Source: Lachnospiraceae bacterium
GTDB taxonomy: Bacteria > Bacillota > Clostridia > Lachnospirales > Lachnospiraceae
Assembly (NCBI GenBank): GCA_900759665.1
Contig: CAAEWE010000058.1
Location: 13,729-77,728 of the forward strand
Reading direction: 5' to 3'
DNA length: 64,000 nt
The translations under genes were made by a program, and so were the position numbers. Shown in pieces: positions 25,949 through 34,502 of this stretch (position 1 is its first letter; every line of letters starts with the position of its first letter). The notes beneath the pieces are model-generated. The model was not told the origin of the DNA, did no database searches, and was given only the letters and a program-made list of their open reading frames with translations.

Positions 25949-27202
25949 TTATAAATCCTTTAATTTTTCTCGTTCGATTTTGAACTCCTCATCAGTGTAT
26001 AACCCTTCCTGCCAAGCCATTTTCAAACGTTTTAACCGTTTCATATACTCTTCATCATCAATATGATGCTTTTCATTGCATGAATTTTCTACTGATGTTT
26101 TCAAATGAACCATTCCCGGTATATCATCACCATCCTCGTTGCCGTTGCTAGGGGTTACATTTATATTTGCACTATCATTGTCTGTAATCGGTGTCATTAG
26201 ACTACTTCCTTGAATTTCATTTCCAAAACTACTCATTGTCTGACTAATAAACGGTGCCATCCCCATTCCCATTCCAACTCCCATCATGGGTGCACTACTT
26301 CTTCCAATGCCTTCATTAGCTGCCGCAATATCCATCACCCCAAATCCTCTTCGCTGATGTTCCGTCATATTAAGAGTTTTATTAGCAATACTTTGAGCGA
26401 TTGCATCGCGTTTTTTTATTTCCTCATCTGCTATATGCTCCGTAATTCTGACATTTGCATTGATTGCAGCTTCTTTTATCCGATTTTTTTCTTCCATATC
26501 CAAGAAAGTATTTTGGGACCATAAATGTTTATACATTTGATAATTAGGATCATCATCAGATGCATTGATATTATTCACGTATAGATCCACCAATGCTATT
26601 CCGTATTCAAACATATAACTGGAAATTGCCTTTTTAAGCTGTTCTGCAATTCCCATTGGATTACTCTCAAGATTAAAAATCGAAGTATTTTCTTCTCTTA
26701 AAATTGCCGGAAGCCATTGTTTGATGCATGAAATGATGATTCCTTTAAAATATCTCATCATATGTTCCTGATCGAATTGCGTCTCCGTTCCAACCAACTT
26801 CAATAATATTTTTTTGGAATCCACCACTTTAATACTCATTTCACCGGACGTGCTAATAGCAAATGGCGGCAAGTTCAGACTTGGATCACTGTATTTTACA
26901 CCTCCAACTCCCCAATTAATTGCCATTTGTTCCGTCTTATTTACAAAATAAACTTGACAGTGAAATGGCGAGACCCCATCACTTGGCAAATTGATAAGTT
27001 TGTTCAAAATAGGTATATTTTTAGTCTGTAATTTATATGATCCTGGTTGAAATATATCCGTCAACTGACCATCTTTAAAAAAAGCTGCTTCTTGTGTTTC
27101 ATGCACAATTAAGGTCGAATGAGTATTAAAATCTTCTCCCGGAAACTTCCATACGAATGTTCTATTATTTATTTCACCTTTTATTACGTCAAATATTAGC
27201 AT
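25949..27202 (-). CDS. SPFH-domain protein with C-terminal SHOCT motif
   Basis: A 417-residue protein. Residues 1-240 match the SPFH family of the YdjI/virion-core type (IFQPGSYKLQTKNIPIL, FVNKTEQMAINWG). A Met/Gly-rich stretch (MMGVGMGMGMAPF, about 305-320) and an acidic low-complexity linker follow. The last 35 residues are a SHOCT helix pair (EEYMKRLKRLKMAWQEGLYTDEEF), used for oligomerisation or membrane-associated assembly. There is no transmembrane helix. SPFH proteins form ring or cage-like scaffolds at membranes; here it may scaffold the TIR or HerA proteins encoded just downstream. Confidence 0.8.
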   Translation of the reverse strand: MLIFDVIKGEINNRTFVWKFPGEDFNTHSTLIVHETQEAAFFKDGQLTDIFQPGSYKLQTKNIPILNKLINLPSDGVSPFHCQVYFVNKTEQMAINWGVGGVKYSDPSLNLPPFAISTSGEMSIKVVDSKKILLKLVGTETQFDQEHMMRYFKGIIISCIKQWLPAILREENTSIFNLESNPMGIAEQLKKAISSYMFEYGIALVDLYVNNINASDDDPNYQMYKHLWSQNTFLDMEEKNRIKEAAINANVRITEHIADEEIKKRDAIAQSIANKTLNMTEHQRRGFGVMDIAAANEGIGRSSAPMMGVGMGMGMAPFISQTMSSFGNEIQGSSLMTPITDNDSANINVTPSNGNEDGDDIPGMVHLKTSVENSCNEKHHIDDEEYMKRLKRLKMAWQEGLYTDEEFKIEREKLKDL

Positions 27203-27221
27203 ATGTTCATCCTCTTAGATA

Positions 27222-27794
27222 TTATTCAGCCTCAACAGTTAATCCCTCAATTCTTGTTCCATTCATATCATGATTCTCCGTCATAAATGTTGTAATTCTC
27301 CCCGAATCTGCTGTCGACTCAATAAACACTTTTCCTGCTGCTCCATTAAAATCATTAGCAGTCTCCGATTTAAAACTTAACGATGCAATGAAATCATCCA
27401 TTGATGTATATCCTGTAAGTTGCAAAAATGTTTCAACGACCTCTCTTGAATAATAAGAATCTACAATATCACCTAAATCGGATAACTCCACAGTTGTGCT
27501 CTTAGTTATTGCGCCACTCTGAGCCAGAGAAGAAACAATATCTGTTGTTATGCTGCTTAATATCTGTTGATCTTTACTCATACTACTTAATTCATCATAC
27601 TCTTCATTGTCTCCATAAAGGTCATTATCAATATCACTGATTATTTGTTGATTTGCGGCGTTTTGTTCTGATCCACCAGTTTGATTCGATCTACGAGATG
27701 TAATGATTCCTGTCGTTACAATTGCAATGCACACTAAAACTGCTGCTCCTAAAATAGCAAGTACAATAATTTTGGTATTATTTTTCTCTTTCAT
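27222..27794 (-). CDS. membrane-anchored extracellular or periplasm-side protein, first gene of the island operon
   Basis: A 190-residue protein with a single N-terminal helix (TKIIVLAILGAAVLVCIAI) after a short basic start, then a Ser/Asn/Asp-rich spacer and a soluble domain of about 110 residues that I do not recognise. The ATG at 27794 has AAAGGA about 10 bases ahead; an ATG three codons earlier is too close to it. Topology predicts the bulk outside the cytoplasm. It lies 19 bases before the SPFH gene and is the likely promoter-proximal gene of the chain. Confidence 0.7.
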   Translation of the reverse strand: MKEKNNTKIIVLAILGAAVLVCIAIVTTGIITSRRSNQTGGSEQNAANQQIISDIDNDLYGDNEEYDELSSMSKDQQILSSITTDIVSSLAQSGAITKSTTVELSDLGDIVDSYYSREVVETFLQLTGYTSMDDFIASLSFKSETANDFNGAAGKVFIESTADSGRITTFMTENHDMNGTRIEGLTVEAE

Positions 27795-28295
27795 GTTTTC
27801 CATTTCCTTTCTATCTATTCTTTGTACATTTATACCTCAACTCTTATTCTATCATCCTGCTGTCTTTATTTTCTTTCCGTTTTTTTCATTATTTAACTAT
27901 TTTTCTTCTTTTTATATTTCTTATTCTTGTAGAATATAATTTAACAAAACACGTTTAAACCCTGTATTTTTCAGCATTTAGCAGTGATTTATAATTTTTT
28001 TCGTCGCATTATTATACAATTTTTTTAAATTTCAAAAAAAATTGCACAAATTTTCTTATCATATTTTGTCAATACTGCCTATTGGATGTTTCCTCACTAC
28101 TCCCTTACTTCGTCTTTCTTTGTTTATCACGTTAAACCACTTCATTTTATAAACCATTCCTACTAACTGCCAAACTTCACATATCTTATTGAGTATTTTC
28201 CCCATCTCTATAACACAGAATATATCAGTCGTTTGATATATTTATTCTTCTTTCCTATCGTTCTCCCATTTCTTTCCTTTTTCATTCACGCAAAC
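27795..28295. other. AT-rich intergenic region upstream of the island operon
   Basis: No coding frame worth calling is seen on either strand. A TATAAT -10 on the minus strand at 28011-28016, with a T-rich region in place of a -35, is the best promoter candidate for the island operon and would give a leader of about 210 bases. A perfect TTGACA at 28067-28072 has no matching -10 at normal spacing. The rest is A/T-rich and without clear hairpins. Confidence 0.45.
28011..28016 (-). promoter_or_regulatory. candidate -10 of the island operon
   Basis: TATAAT on the minus strand. The base positions 16-17 upstream read TTTTTG or TTTTTT, a weak -35. Confidence 0.35.
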
Positions 28296-28342
28296 AAAAA
28301 CTGCCACATATCAACTTCACTCGCTGATATGTGACAGTTTTT
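28296..28342. terminator. bidirectional terminator at the right border of the island
   Basis: CTGCCACATATCA pairs with TGATATGTGACAG (one mismatch-like G-T pair), flanked by AAAAA on the left and TTTTT on the right. It ends the gltS-65-residue gene transcript running on the minus strand. Confidence 0.85.
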
Positions 28343-28349
28343 CACAACA

Positions 28350-28547
28350 TCACTTCTTCCGTATATGCACCTCCGGAATCGCCACGCTGTCATAGACCAC
28401 TCCGGGTTTGTGATCTGCTTCCTTCTCCTGCTTCCCCTCTTTGTCCGCCTCCCCTGTCTCATGGGTATGGATCTCCGGAATCGCCAGATTTTCATAAGTC
28501 AGATCATAATTTTTCTTCCCATCGGTATTTTTCTTTTTTCCAAACAT
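28350..28547 (-). CDS. 65-residue protein with paired AIPEIH/AIPEVH motifs
   Basis: A small charged protein beginning MFGKKKNTDGKKNYDLTYEN. It contains LAIPEIHTHE near the middle and VAIPEVHIRKK at its end, each preceded by an aromatic-acidic pair (YEN, YDS). GGAGG lies 9 bases before the ATG. It has no signal peptide or membrane helix. It follows gltS by 34 bases and is followed by a strong terminator. I do not recognise the family. The duplicated short motif could be a peptide ligand or modification site; this is only a guess. Confidence 0.7.
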   Translation of the reverse strand: MFGKKKNTDGKKNYDLTYENLAIPEIHTHETGEADKEGKQEKEADHKPGVVYDSVAIPEVHIRKK

Positions 28548-28581
28548 TTTCTCATTCCTCCATTAAATGACCCTTGCATCA

Positions 28582-29775
28582 TCAGATAAAATTAATAAAA
28601 AATGTAATTACCAGACTGTTTATGAAATCCGCAAACAAGCTTCCCACCAGCGGGATCAGCAGATACGCTTTGACGGATGTGGTGTACTTTTCGCAGATTG
28701 CCTGCATGTTTGCCATGGCATTTGGGGTTGCTCCCATACCAAAGCCGCAGGTTCCTGCCACCAGCACGGCGGCATCATAATCCCGTCCCATAATGTTAAA
28801 TTCGATGAAATACGTAAATACGACGATCAAAAAAACCTGAGCCGCAAGCAGAATAAACAGCGGCAGAGCCAGATCTGCCAGCTGCCACAGCTTCAGAGTG
28901 ATCATGGCGATTCCAAGGAACAGGGAAAGGGAAATACCACCAAGGTCATTGATCTCACCCATATGGATCGTAAATTTGCCGGTATACTCTCCAATATTAC
29001 GAAAAAGTGCCGCAGCAATCATGGCTCCAATATAGATTGGGAAGGTCATTCCTGTCCTGGTCAGGAAATAGGAAAAGATCGTCCCTAGACCAATCGCAAG
29101 GATCAGCTGGAATACTGCCGCCGCGTACATATTGGTATGGCGCTCATGCTTTTCCTCCTCCTCAACCAGAAGGCTGTCGTCCTCCGGAATAGCTGTTTCC
29201 AGAAGATTTCTCTTTTCGATGAGACGTTTTCCCAGCGGTCCGCCGATCAGACTTCCACAGATCAGACCGAATGTTGCGGCCGCTGTACAGATCGTCGTTG
29301 CCCCTTCAATATTAAAATCCTCGAGAACCGGTCCAAAAGCCCCTGCCGTACCATGACCTCCCACCATCGGGATCGAACCGGTACACATACCGATCAGAGG
29401 ACTAAGTCCCAGTACCTTTGACATTCCTACGGCTACCAGATTCTGCGATATGATCAGCAGGATCACAAGCCCCAGAAATATCACCAGGGATTTTCCACCG
29501 CTTTTTAGCACCTTAAGATTCGCCTGAAATCCCACCGAGGTAAAAAAGAATACCATACAGACCTCTCTGAGAATATCATCAAAGGAAAACTCCGCAATCC
29601 CTGTCACATAACAGATGCATGTAAAAATCGCAAATAAGAGACCTCCTACCACAGGAGCCGGAATACAAAACTGCTCCAGAAAATGAATCTTACTTTTTAA
29701 ATATGCTCCCAGCATCAGAACAAGTACGGCTGCTGCCAGCGTCTGATACATGTCTAACTGAATCTTCATATACAT
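28582..29775 (-). CDS. gltS: sodium/glutamate symporter GltS
   Basis: A 397-residue inner-membrane carrier with about ten helices. The signature loops GSIPMVGGHGTAGAFG and, in the second half, AGTCGFGMGATPNAMANM are typical of GltS re-entrant hairpins. It imports glutamate with sodium. The ATG at 29775 (MYMKIQLDMYQ) has AAAGG 7 bases before it and gives the usual length; an upstream in-frame ATG at 29862 lacks SD spacing. The gene follows a TAXI-type binding protein by about 113 bases, an unusual pairing since TAXI proteins normally work with DctQM-type TRAP permeases. Confidence 0.92.
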   Translation of the reverse strand: MYMKIQLDMYQTLAAAVLVLMLGAYLKSKIHFLEQFCIPAPVVGGLLFAIFTCICYVTGIAEFSFDDILREVCMVFFFTSVGFQANLKVLKSGGKSLVIFLGLVILLIISQNLVAVGMSKVLGLSPLIGMCTGSIPMVGGHGTAGAFGPVLEDFNIEGATTICTAAATFGLICGSLIGGPLGKRLIEKRNLLETAIPEDDSLLVEEEEKHERHTNMYAAAVFQLILAIGLGTIFSYFLTRTGMTFPIYIGAMIAAALFRNIGEYTGKFTIHMGEINDLGGISLSLFLGIAMITLKLWQLADLALPLFILLAAQVFLIVVFTYFIEFNIMGRDYDAAVLVAGTCGFGMGATPNAMANMQAICEKYTTSVKAYLLIPLVGSLFADFINSLVITFFINFI

Positions 29776-29888
29776 AACCAAACCTTTCCAAACGTCTGCG
29801 CAGTCCGGGCCTTGTGCCAAAACTGCAAAGCGGTCTTTCTCCGCCTTTTTATTTTCAGCCATCCTGCTTTTGGTGCAGGTGTACGGCT

Positions 29889-30848
29889 TTATGATTCCAC
29901 CTCCGGCAGATCCACGCCTTCCAGCTTATAATATGCCTCCGCTCCCGGATGAAACGGAATCGTGATTCCTTTCACTGCATCCTGTGGAGTCAGCTGCAGA
30001 TTGATGGATGTGGAATACTGAATATCCTTAATATGCTTAAACAGAGAAACCGTCAGCTTCTGTACTGTTTTTTTCGATAATGTATCGCTTGCCAGCAGCA
30101 CTGACTGGACACTCAGCGTCTGAATATCCTCGGTCTGTCCGGAATAAGTCCCTGCCGGGATCACATAGTCATTGTAAAAGGAATATGCTTTTTTTAACTT
30201 CTGACGGCAGTTTTGCGGAATCTCCAAAAGCCGGATATCACATTCCTTTGTCAATTCTTCTATCACTGTAGTACAAATACCGGCGGTACAAAAAAAGGCA
30301 TCAATCTTCTTTTCCGCTAACTGATCTGCTGCATCTGTATAATCAAGATTTTTCGTATTTACCAGATTGTCCGGTAAACCGCACATTTTCAGAATCTGTG
30401 TGGCATTCCGCTCTGTGCCGGATTCCTCCTCACCGACACTGATCGTCCTTCCCTCCAGATCATCTAACGAGGTAATGTCGGAATCTTTCCTTACCACGAT
30501 CTGACATGCTTCCGGATAAAGACTTGCCACTGCTTTATAACCACGGTATTTTCCGGAATGAAAGCTCCCCTTTCCGTAATAGGCATCCTCGATCAGATCT
30601 GCCTGTGCAATACCAAGCTCAATGTAATTGTCCGAAAGCAGACGTAAGTTTGCGGCAGATCCTGCGGTACTTTTGACTTTCCAGTGAATCTCCGGTTCAT
30701 CCTTGGACGCCAGCTCGGTAAATGCATTGGCAAAGGGATAATACATTCCTCCTATGCCCGCCGCACCAAACCGGATCTTTTCCTGTCGGCTGCAGCCTGT
30801 TGTCATAAAAAGGCACAGACACATCAGAATGGATATTACTCTTTTCAT
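29889..30848 (-). CDS. TAXI-family TRAP solute-binding lipoprotein
   Basis: A 319-residue binding protein. A lipoprotein signal ends in the lipobox MTTGCS. The TAXI fold is marked by GAAGIGGMYYPFANAF at the start and DDLEGRTISVGEEESGTERNA in the middle, which form the ligand site. Known TAXI ligands include glutamate and other dicarboxylates. No TRAP permease (DctQ/DctM) lies nearby; instead gltS follows. So it may deliver glutamate to GltS, or serve a distant permease, or sense. GAGAGGAG precedes the ATG by about 11 bases. Confidence 0.88.
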   Translation of the reverse strand: MKRVISILMCLCLFMTTGCSRQEKIRFGAAGIGGMYYPFANAFTELASKDEPEIHWKVKSTAGSAANLRLLSDNYIELGIAQADLIEDAYYGKGSFHSGKYRGYKAVASLYPEACQIVVRKDSDITSLDDLEGRTISVGEEESGTERNATQILKMCGLPDNLVNTKNLDYTDAADQLAEKKIDAFFCTAGICTTVIEELTKECDIRLLEIPQNCRQKLKKAYSFYNDYVIPAGTYSGQTEDIQTLSVQSVLLASDTLSKKTVQKLTVSLFKHIKDIQYSTSINLQLTPQDAVKGITIPFHPGAEAYYKLEGVDLPEVES

Positions 30849-30873
30849 ATATGTGATAACTCCTCTCTTTGAT

Positions 30874-32190
30874 TTACTTTGGTTCTACTGCATTAGGATA
30901 GATCTTCATCAGCTTTGCATCATCATAATAGGTATCGCACCATTGCTGCCATGATGCATTTGCCGTGATCCCCCTGCTTCTTTCATCATAACGGATCAGT
31001 GCCATGCAGGACACGACGATATTACAGCTCATAAACACCACCATTCCCCACACCAGACATTTGCCTGCCATGACCGGGATCATCCCGATTCCCTTTTCCA
31101 CCTTGGGCAGAATAGCTTTAAACCATACAACCGCCGCAATCCCCCAGAAAAAGCAGTACAACAGATTGATCCTGCCTCCCAGATTAAACGGGATCTTGCT
31201 GTAATCCCAGAACACCTTGCCAAAGACCAGCTCGGTAAACACGCTGCAAAGGTATTCATAGGCACCTCCCAGAAAGGTTCCCACCAGAAACAGAAAACGG
31301 TCACTGCGGTTCCGGTACTGATAAAGCATCCACGATACCAGAGCGATCGCCAGTCCCCAGACAATGCTGAATGGTCCCCAGACCACACTGCTGCGGCTCA
31401 TCCAGACTCCGGCGCGCACACGGCAAAAGATCGTCTCTGTGATATCTCCCAGAAACGCTCCGATCAGAAACAGACTGACCACTTTATAAAAGCCACATCC
31501 CACTGCAAAACGTGGGGGCGAAGTCTGTCCTGATACATTTTCCGGAGTTTTGGCCGCTTTTTTCGCTTTCGGATATGCCTTATGAATACGCCGGTCCACA
31601 AAACCGGCTATGGCGGCACCTAATCTGTCACCTACCTTATCAAGGCCATGTTCTGCCGCCTCCCAACGCTCCGGATGGCGGCTTTTGCCGGTGAGCAGAA
31701 GAAAGGATCCAAGCACGTCCACAAACAGAACTCCCGCCAGAACTAACAGCACGATCCTCATCAGCATACCCGGAAGCAGAGAGATCAAAGTCAGAAGCAG
31801 ATAATTGCCCCAATGGACTGCCACATATCCCATGGCACCCCAGATCAGGGAAGCCGTCAGACAGATGTAACCGTCCAGATTCCATCTCCTGCCTGAGTAA
31901 TCCCACCAGCGTACCCCAAACGCCTTCTCGATCAAATGACCGCTGATCCACTCTGCGATCGTGGCGTAGACCACCGCAAAAGCAAACAGCCAGAATCCGG
32001 TCAGTTCCTGAAGTCCGATGGACATACACACCACCGTAAATCCATAGATCACACAAAAGGGACCGTTTACAAGACCACGGTTGGCAAACTTCCGCTGTTT
32101 TAATGTCGCAAGCACGGTCTCCAGTACCCATCCCCCAAAAGAATAGATAAAAAACAGCCACAATAATTCATATCCGGTAAAATGATGCAT
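30874..32190 (-). CDS. CmpB-type (putative ABC transporter type IV) membrane protein, tandem duplicated
   Basis: A 438-residue polytopic membrane protein with two copies of the ABC_trans_CmpB domain. The first carries FFIYSFGGWVLETVLA and VRWWDYSGRRWNLDGYICL; the second carries LFLIGAFLGDITETIFC and VFWDYSKIPFNLGGRINLL. Most family members have one copy. The start at 32190 follows GGAG by 6 bases. It is the first gene of a unit with the TAXI protein and gltS, 25 bases apart from the former. Despite the family label no ATPase partner lies nearby, and its function is unknown. Confidence 0.8.
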   Translation of the reverse strand: MHHFTGYELLWLFFIYSFGGWVLETVLATLKQRKFANRGLVNGPFCVIYGFTVVCMSIGLQELTGFWLFAFAVVYATIAEWISGHLIEKAFGVRWWDYSGRRWNLDGYICLTASLIWGAMGYVAVHWGNYLLLTLISLLPGMLMRIVLLVLAGVLFVDVLGSFLLLTGKSRHPERWEAAEHGLDKVGDRLGAAIAGFVDRRIHKAYPKAKKAAKTPENVSGQTSPPRFAVGCGFYKVVSLFLIGAFLGDITETIFCRVRAGVWMSRSSVVWGPFSIVWGLAIALVSWMLYQYRNRSDRFLFLVGTFLGGAYEYLCSVFTELVFGKVFWDYSKIPFNLGGRINLLYCFFWGIAAVVWFKAILPKVEKGIGMIPVMAGKCLVWGMVVFMSCNIVVSCMALIRYDERSRGITANASWQQWCDTYYDDAKLMKIYPNAVEPK

Positions 32191-32314
32191 AAGCTTCTCC
32201 ATTTCGTTTTTTCGTTTCCTTTGATATTACAAAAAATCAGGCAACATTAACTGTTATTGTATCATTTTTTGAAAGATAACGCAAAAAAGAGCATTTCCAG
32301 ATCATGATAACCAA

Positions 32315-32359
32315 CCAAAAAAGATATGCGGGACAACCGGTAACTGTCCCGCATATCTT
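32315..32359 (-). terminator. terminator after pstC
   Basis: A 15-bp perfect stem (AAGATATGCGGGACA with TGTCCCGCATATCTT) and a 9-base loop, followed by TTTTTT on the minus strand. It closes the pstS-pstC unit, so transcription does not run to the distant pstA. Confidence 0.92.
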
Positions 32360-32413
32360 CGTTATGAAAGTTTCAAGATTATTATGCTGCTGGGTGTTTC
32401 TATAAAGCAAACT

Positions 32414-33310
32414 TTATGCATGGGCTTCTCTTTTCTTGAGAAGGGAAAATAAAAGGTTGATGATCAGGATAAAGACAAAGAGTACCACACCGGTTGCGAT
32501 CAGTGCTTCTCTGTGAAGATCCGTGGCATACCCCATATCAATGACGATGTTGGCTGTCATCGTCCGGACTCCGTCGAAGATGGATCCCGGTATTCTCGGC
32601 TGATTTCCTGCCACCATGATGACTGCCATGGTCTCGCCAATGGCACGACCAACCCCGAGGATCACTGCCGCCATGATACCGGATTTTGCCGCCGGCACCA
32701 CTGTCATAAATACGCTTCGCTCGTGGGTTGCTCCCAGTGCCAGTGCTCCCTGATAATAGGAATCCGGCACCGCGCGGATCGCGGACTCTGACACATTGAT
32801 AATGGTTGGCAGTATCATCATACCAAGGAGTACGGATGCTGCCAGAATACTCTGTCCTGTTGTTGTCATACCATACTGCATCAGGATCGGCCGGAAGGTG
32901 TTACGTACAAACGGTACCAGCACCATCAGCCCAAAGAATCCATATACTACCGATGGAATTCCCGCCAGAAGTTCTACTCCCGGTTTCAGGATCCTGTACA
33001 GCTTTTTCGGACAAAATCTTGCCATAAACACTGCCATCAACAGTCCGATCGGCACTCCCACAATAATTGCTCCCACCGTAACATAGATACTGCCTATGAT
33101 CGTTGACAGAATGCCATACAACTGACTCCCCGGCTTCCATTCCGTTCCCAGAAGGAACTCCTTTGCACCGATCTTTGCAATTCCCGGCACACCATTGGTA
33201 AACAAAAATATACAGATCAGGGCAACCGACAGAATAGAAATACACGCACTGATCAGAAAAACGATCTCCATCGCTTTTTCTTTGATATTACTTACCTTTA
33301 CTCTTTTCAT
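32414..33310 (-). CDS. pstC: phosphate ABC transporter permease PstC
   Basis: A 298-residue inner-membrane permease with six helices. The loop AIRAVPDSYYQGALALGATH is the ATPase-contact motif; GIPSVVYGFFGLMVLVPF is typical of PstC. It pairs with PstA, whose gene is 20 kb away. The ATG at 33310 is preceded by AAAGGA 9 bases ahead; the longer frame would start inside the gap to pstS. It follows pstS by 129 bases and ends at a strong terminator. Confidence 0.95.
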   Translation of the reverse strand: MKRVKVSNIKEKAMEIVFLISACISILSVALICIFLFTNGVPGIAKIGAKEFLLGTEWKPGSQLYGILSTIIGSIYVTVGAIIVGVPIGLLMAVFMARFCPKKLYRILKPGVELLAGIPSVVYGFFGLMVLVPFVRNTFRPILMQYGMTTTGQSILAASVLLGMMILPTIINVSESAIRAVPDSYYQGALALGATHERSVFMTVVPAAKSGIMAAVILGVGRAIGETMAVIMVAGNQPRIPGSIFDGVRTMTANIVIDMGYATDLHREALIATGVVLFVFILIINLLFSLLKKREAHA

Positions 33311-33439
33311 TTTGCCATATCCTTTCACGCAATCCGAATTTGTAAATAACCGGCACAGCCCACGGTTTCTGCTTCTTTTCCGTTTCTGCCATGCCGGCTG
33401 CTTCTGCATTACAGATTATGTTTTATCAATATTTTAAGC

Positions 33440-34348
33440 TTACTCTGTCACATCATTCCAGTCTGTCACTTCACCGGTAAAGATTTTCTTTACCATGTCA
33501 GTAGAGATATCCGTACGCTCATTCTGTGTATTCACGATCACTGCGATTCCATCCAGTGCAATTGCCTTGGATTCCAGACCTTTATCCTTCTCGCTGTCTT
33601 CCAGTTCTCTGGATGCCATACCAATATCACAGGTGCCATCTGCGGCTGCTGTCATACCCGTTGTAGAATCGCTTTCCTGAATCTCGATCTCAGCCTTTGT
33701 ATTGACTTTCTTATATGCCTCCGCCAGTTTTTCCATAACAGGTGTTACAGAAGAAGAACCTGCTACCACAAGCTTTCCGGATTCACCGGAAGTCTTGAAT
33801 GCCTTTGCGTTATCGACAGAAGTGATATATCCGTTGTCCTCAACAACCTTCTGGCCATCTTCACTCATAATATAGTCAATAAAGTCCTGCGCCAGCTTTC
33901 CGGCTTTGCCCTTTGTGGCAATATTGAACGGACGGGAAAGGCTGTATTTTCCATCCTTGATATTGGCTGCTGTCGGCTCGACACCGTCAACATTGAGTGC
34001 CTTTACTGTATCATTCAGGGAACCGGTAGAAGAATATCCGATTGCATACTCGTCACCGGAAACAGTTGTCATCATAATCTCTGTACTGTTAGAAATAATT
34101 GCATTTGCTGTTGTATTATCCGTTTTGTTGCCATCTGCATCCTTCTCTTCTACGCCGGTAAGCTCTACAAAAGCACCTCTTGTACCGGAACCATCCTCAC
34201 GGGATACTACACTGATTGGCTGGCTGGCACTTCCACCGGAAGATGATCCTGCATCAGAGCCTGCATTTCCATTGCTGCCACAGCCTGTCATTAGTGCCGC
34301 TGCACACATTACACTCATTGCTACTGCCAATAATTTACTCTTTCTCAT
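33440..34348 (-). CDS. pstS: phosphate-binding lipoprotein PstS
   Basis: A 302-residue exported phosphate-binding protein. A lipoprotein signal peptide ends in the lipobox LMTGCGS, followed by a Gly/Ser linker, then two halves each starting with a PstS-like strand: PISVVSREDGSGTRGAFVEL and GKLVVAGSSSVTPVMEKLA. The SREDGSGTR motif binds phosphate. The ATG at 34348 has GAGG 8 bases before it. A Pho-box array, -10 and 5' hairpin lie just upstream. It heads a two-gene pstS-pstC unit. Confidence 0.95.
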   Translation of the reverse strand: MRKSKLLAVAMSVMCAAALMTGCGSNGNAGSDAGSSSGGSASQPISVVSREDGSGTRGAFVELTGVEEKDADGNKTDNTTANAIISNSTEIMMTTVSGDEYAIGYSSTGSLNDTVKALNVDGVEPTAANIKDGKYSLSRPFNIATKGKAGKLAQDFIDYIMSEDGQKVVEDNGYITSVDNAKAFKTSGESGKLVVAGSSSVTPVMEKLAEAYKKVNTKAEIEIQESDSTTGMTAAADGTCDIGMASRELEDSEKDKGLESKAIALDGIAVIVNTQNERTDISTDMVKKIFTGEVTDWNDVTE

Positions 34349-34417
34349 AATATTGTCCTCATTTCTGCACTGCATCTTTTCTTATATATTGCTTCATATC
34401 CGGCAGTGCACAAAATA

Positions 34418-34443
34418 TAAAGCCACCGTCTTTCGACGATGAC
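34418..34443 (-). promoter_or_regulatory. 5' hairpin of pstS leader
   Basis: On the minus strand GTCATCGTC and GACGGTGGC form a 9-bp stem with a GAAA tetraloop, followed by TTTATATTTTG. It starts at the predicted transcription start. The pstA leader has the same structure (12219-12249) with a different loop. Confidence 0.55.
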
Positions 34444-34446
34444 TTA

Positions 34447-34502
34447 ATGATAAAATGAGAACGTAAAATCTACTATCGTATTTACGTCAAGATTGTGTAA
34501 AA
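34447..34502 (-). promoter_or_regulatory. Pho-box array and -10 of pstS-pstC
   Basis: Minus-strand heptamers TTTTACA, CTTGACG, TACGATA and ATTTTAC at 11-bp period (34463-34502), then TATCAT (34447-34452) after about 10 bases. It starts right after the stop codon of the upstream siroheme gene. The similarity to 12253-12308 extends through the -10 into the hairpin. Confidence 0.72.

Noticed and set aside
28067..28072. Perfect TTGACA upstream of the island operon
   Set aside because: No -10-like hexamer lies 16-18 bases downstream on the minus strand, so it is not called as a promoter.
29776..29862. Upstream ATG giving a 29-residue N-terminal extension of GltS
   Set aside because: No SD at usable distance, and the extension is charged and unlike GltS; the later start fits family length.
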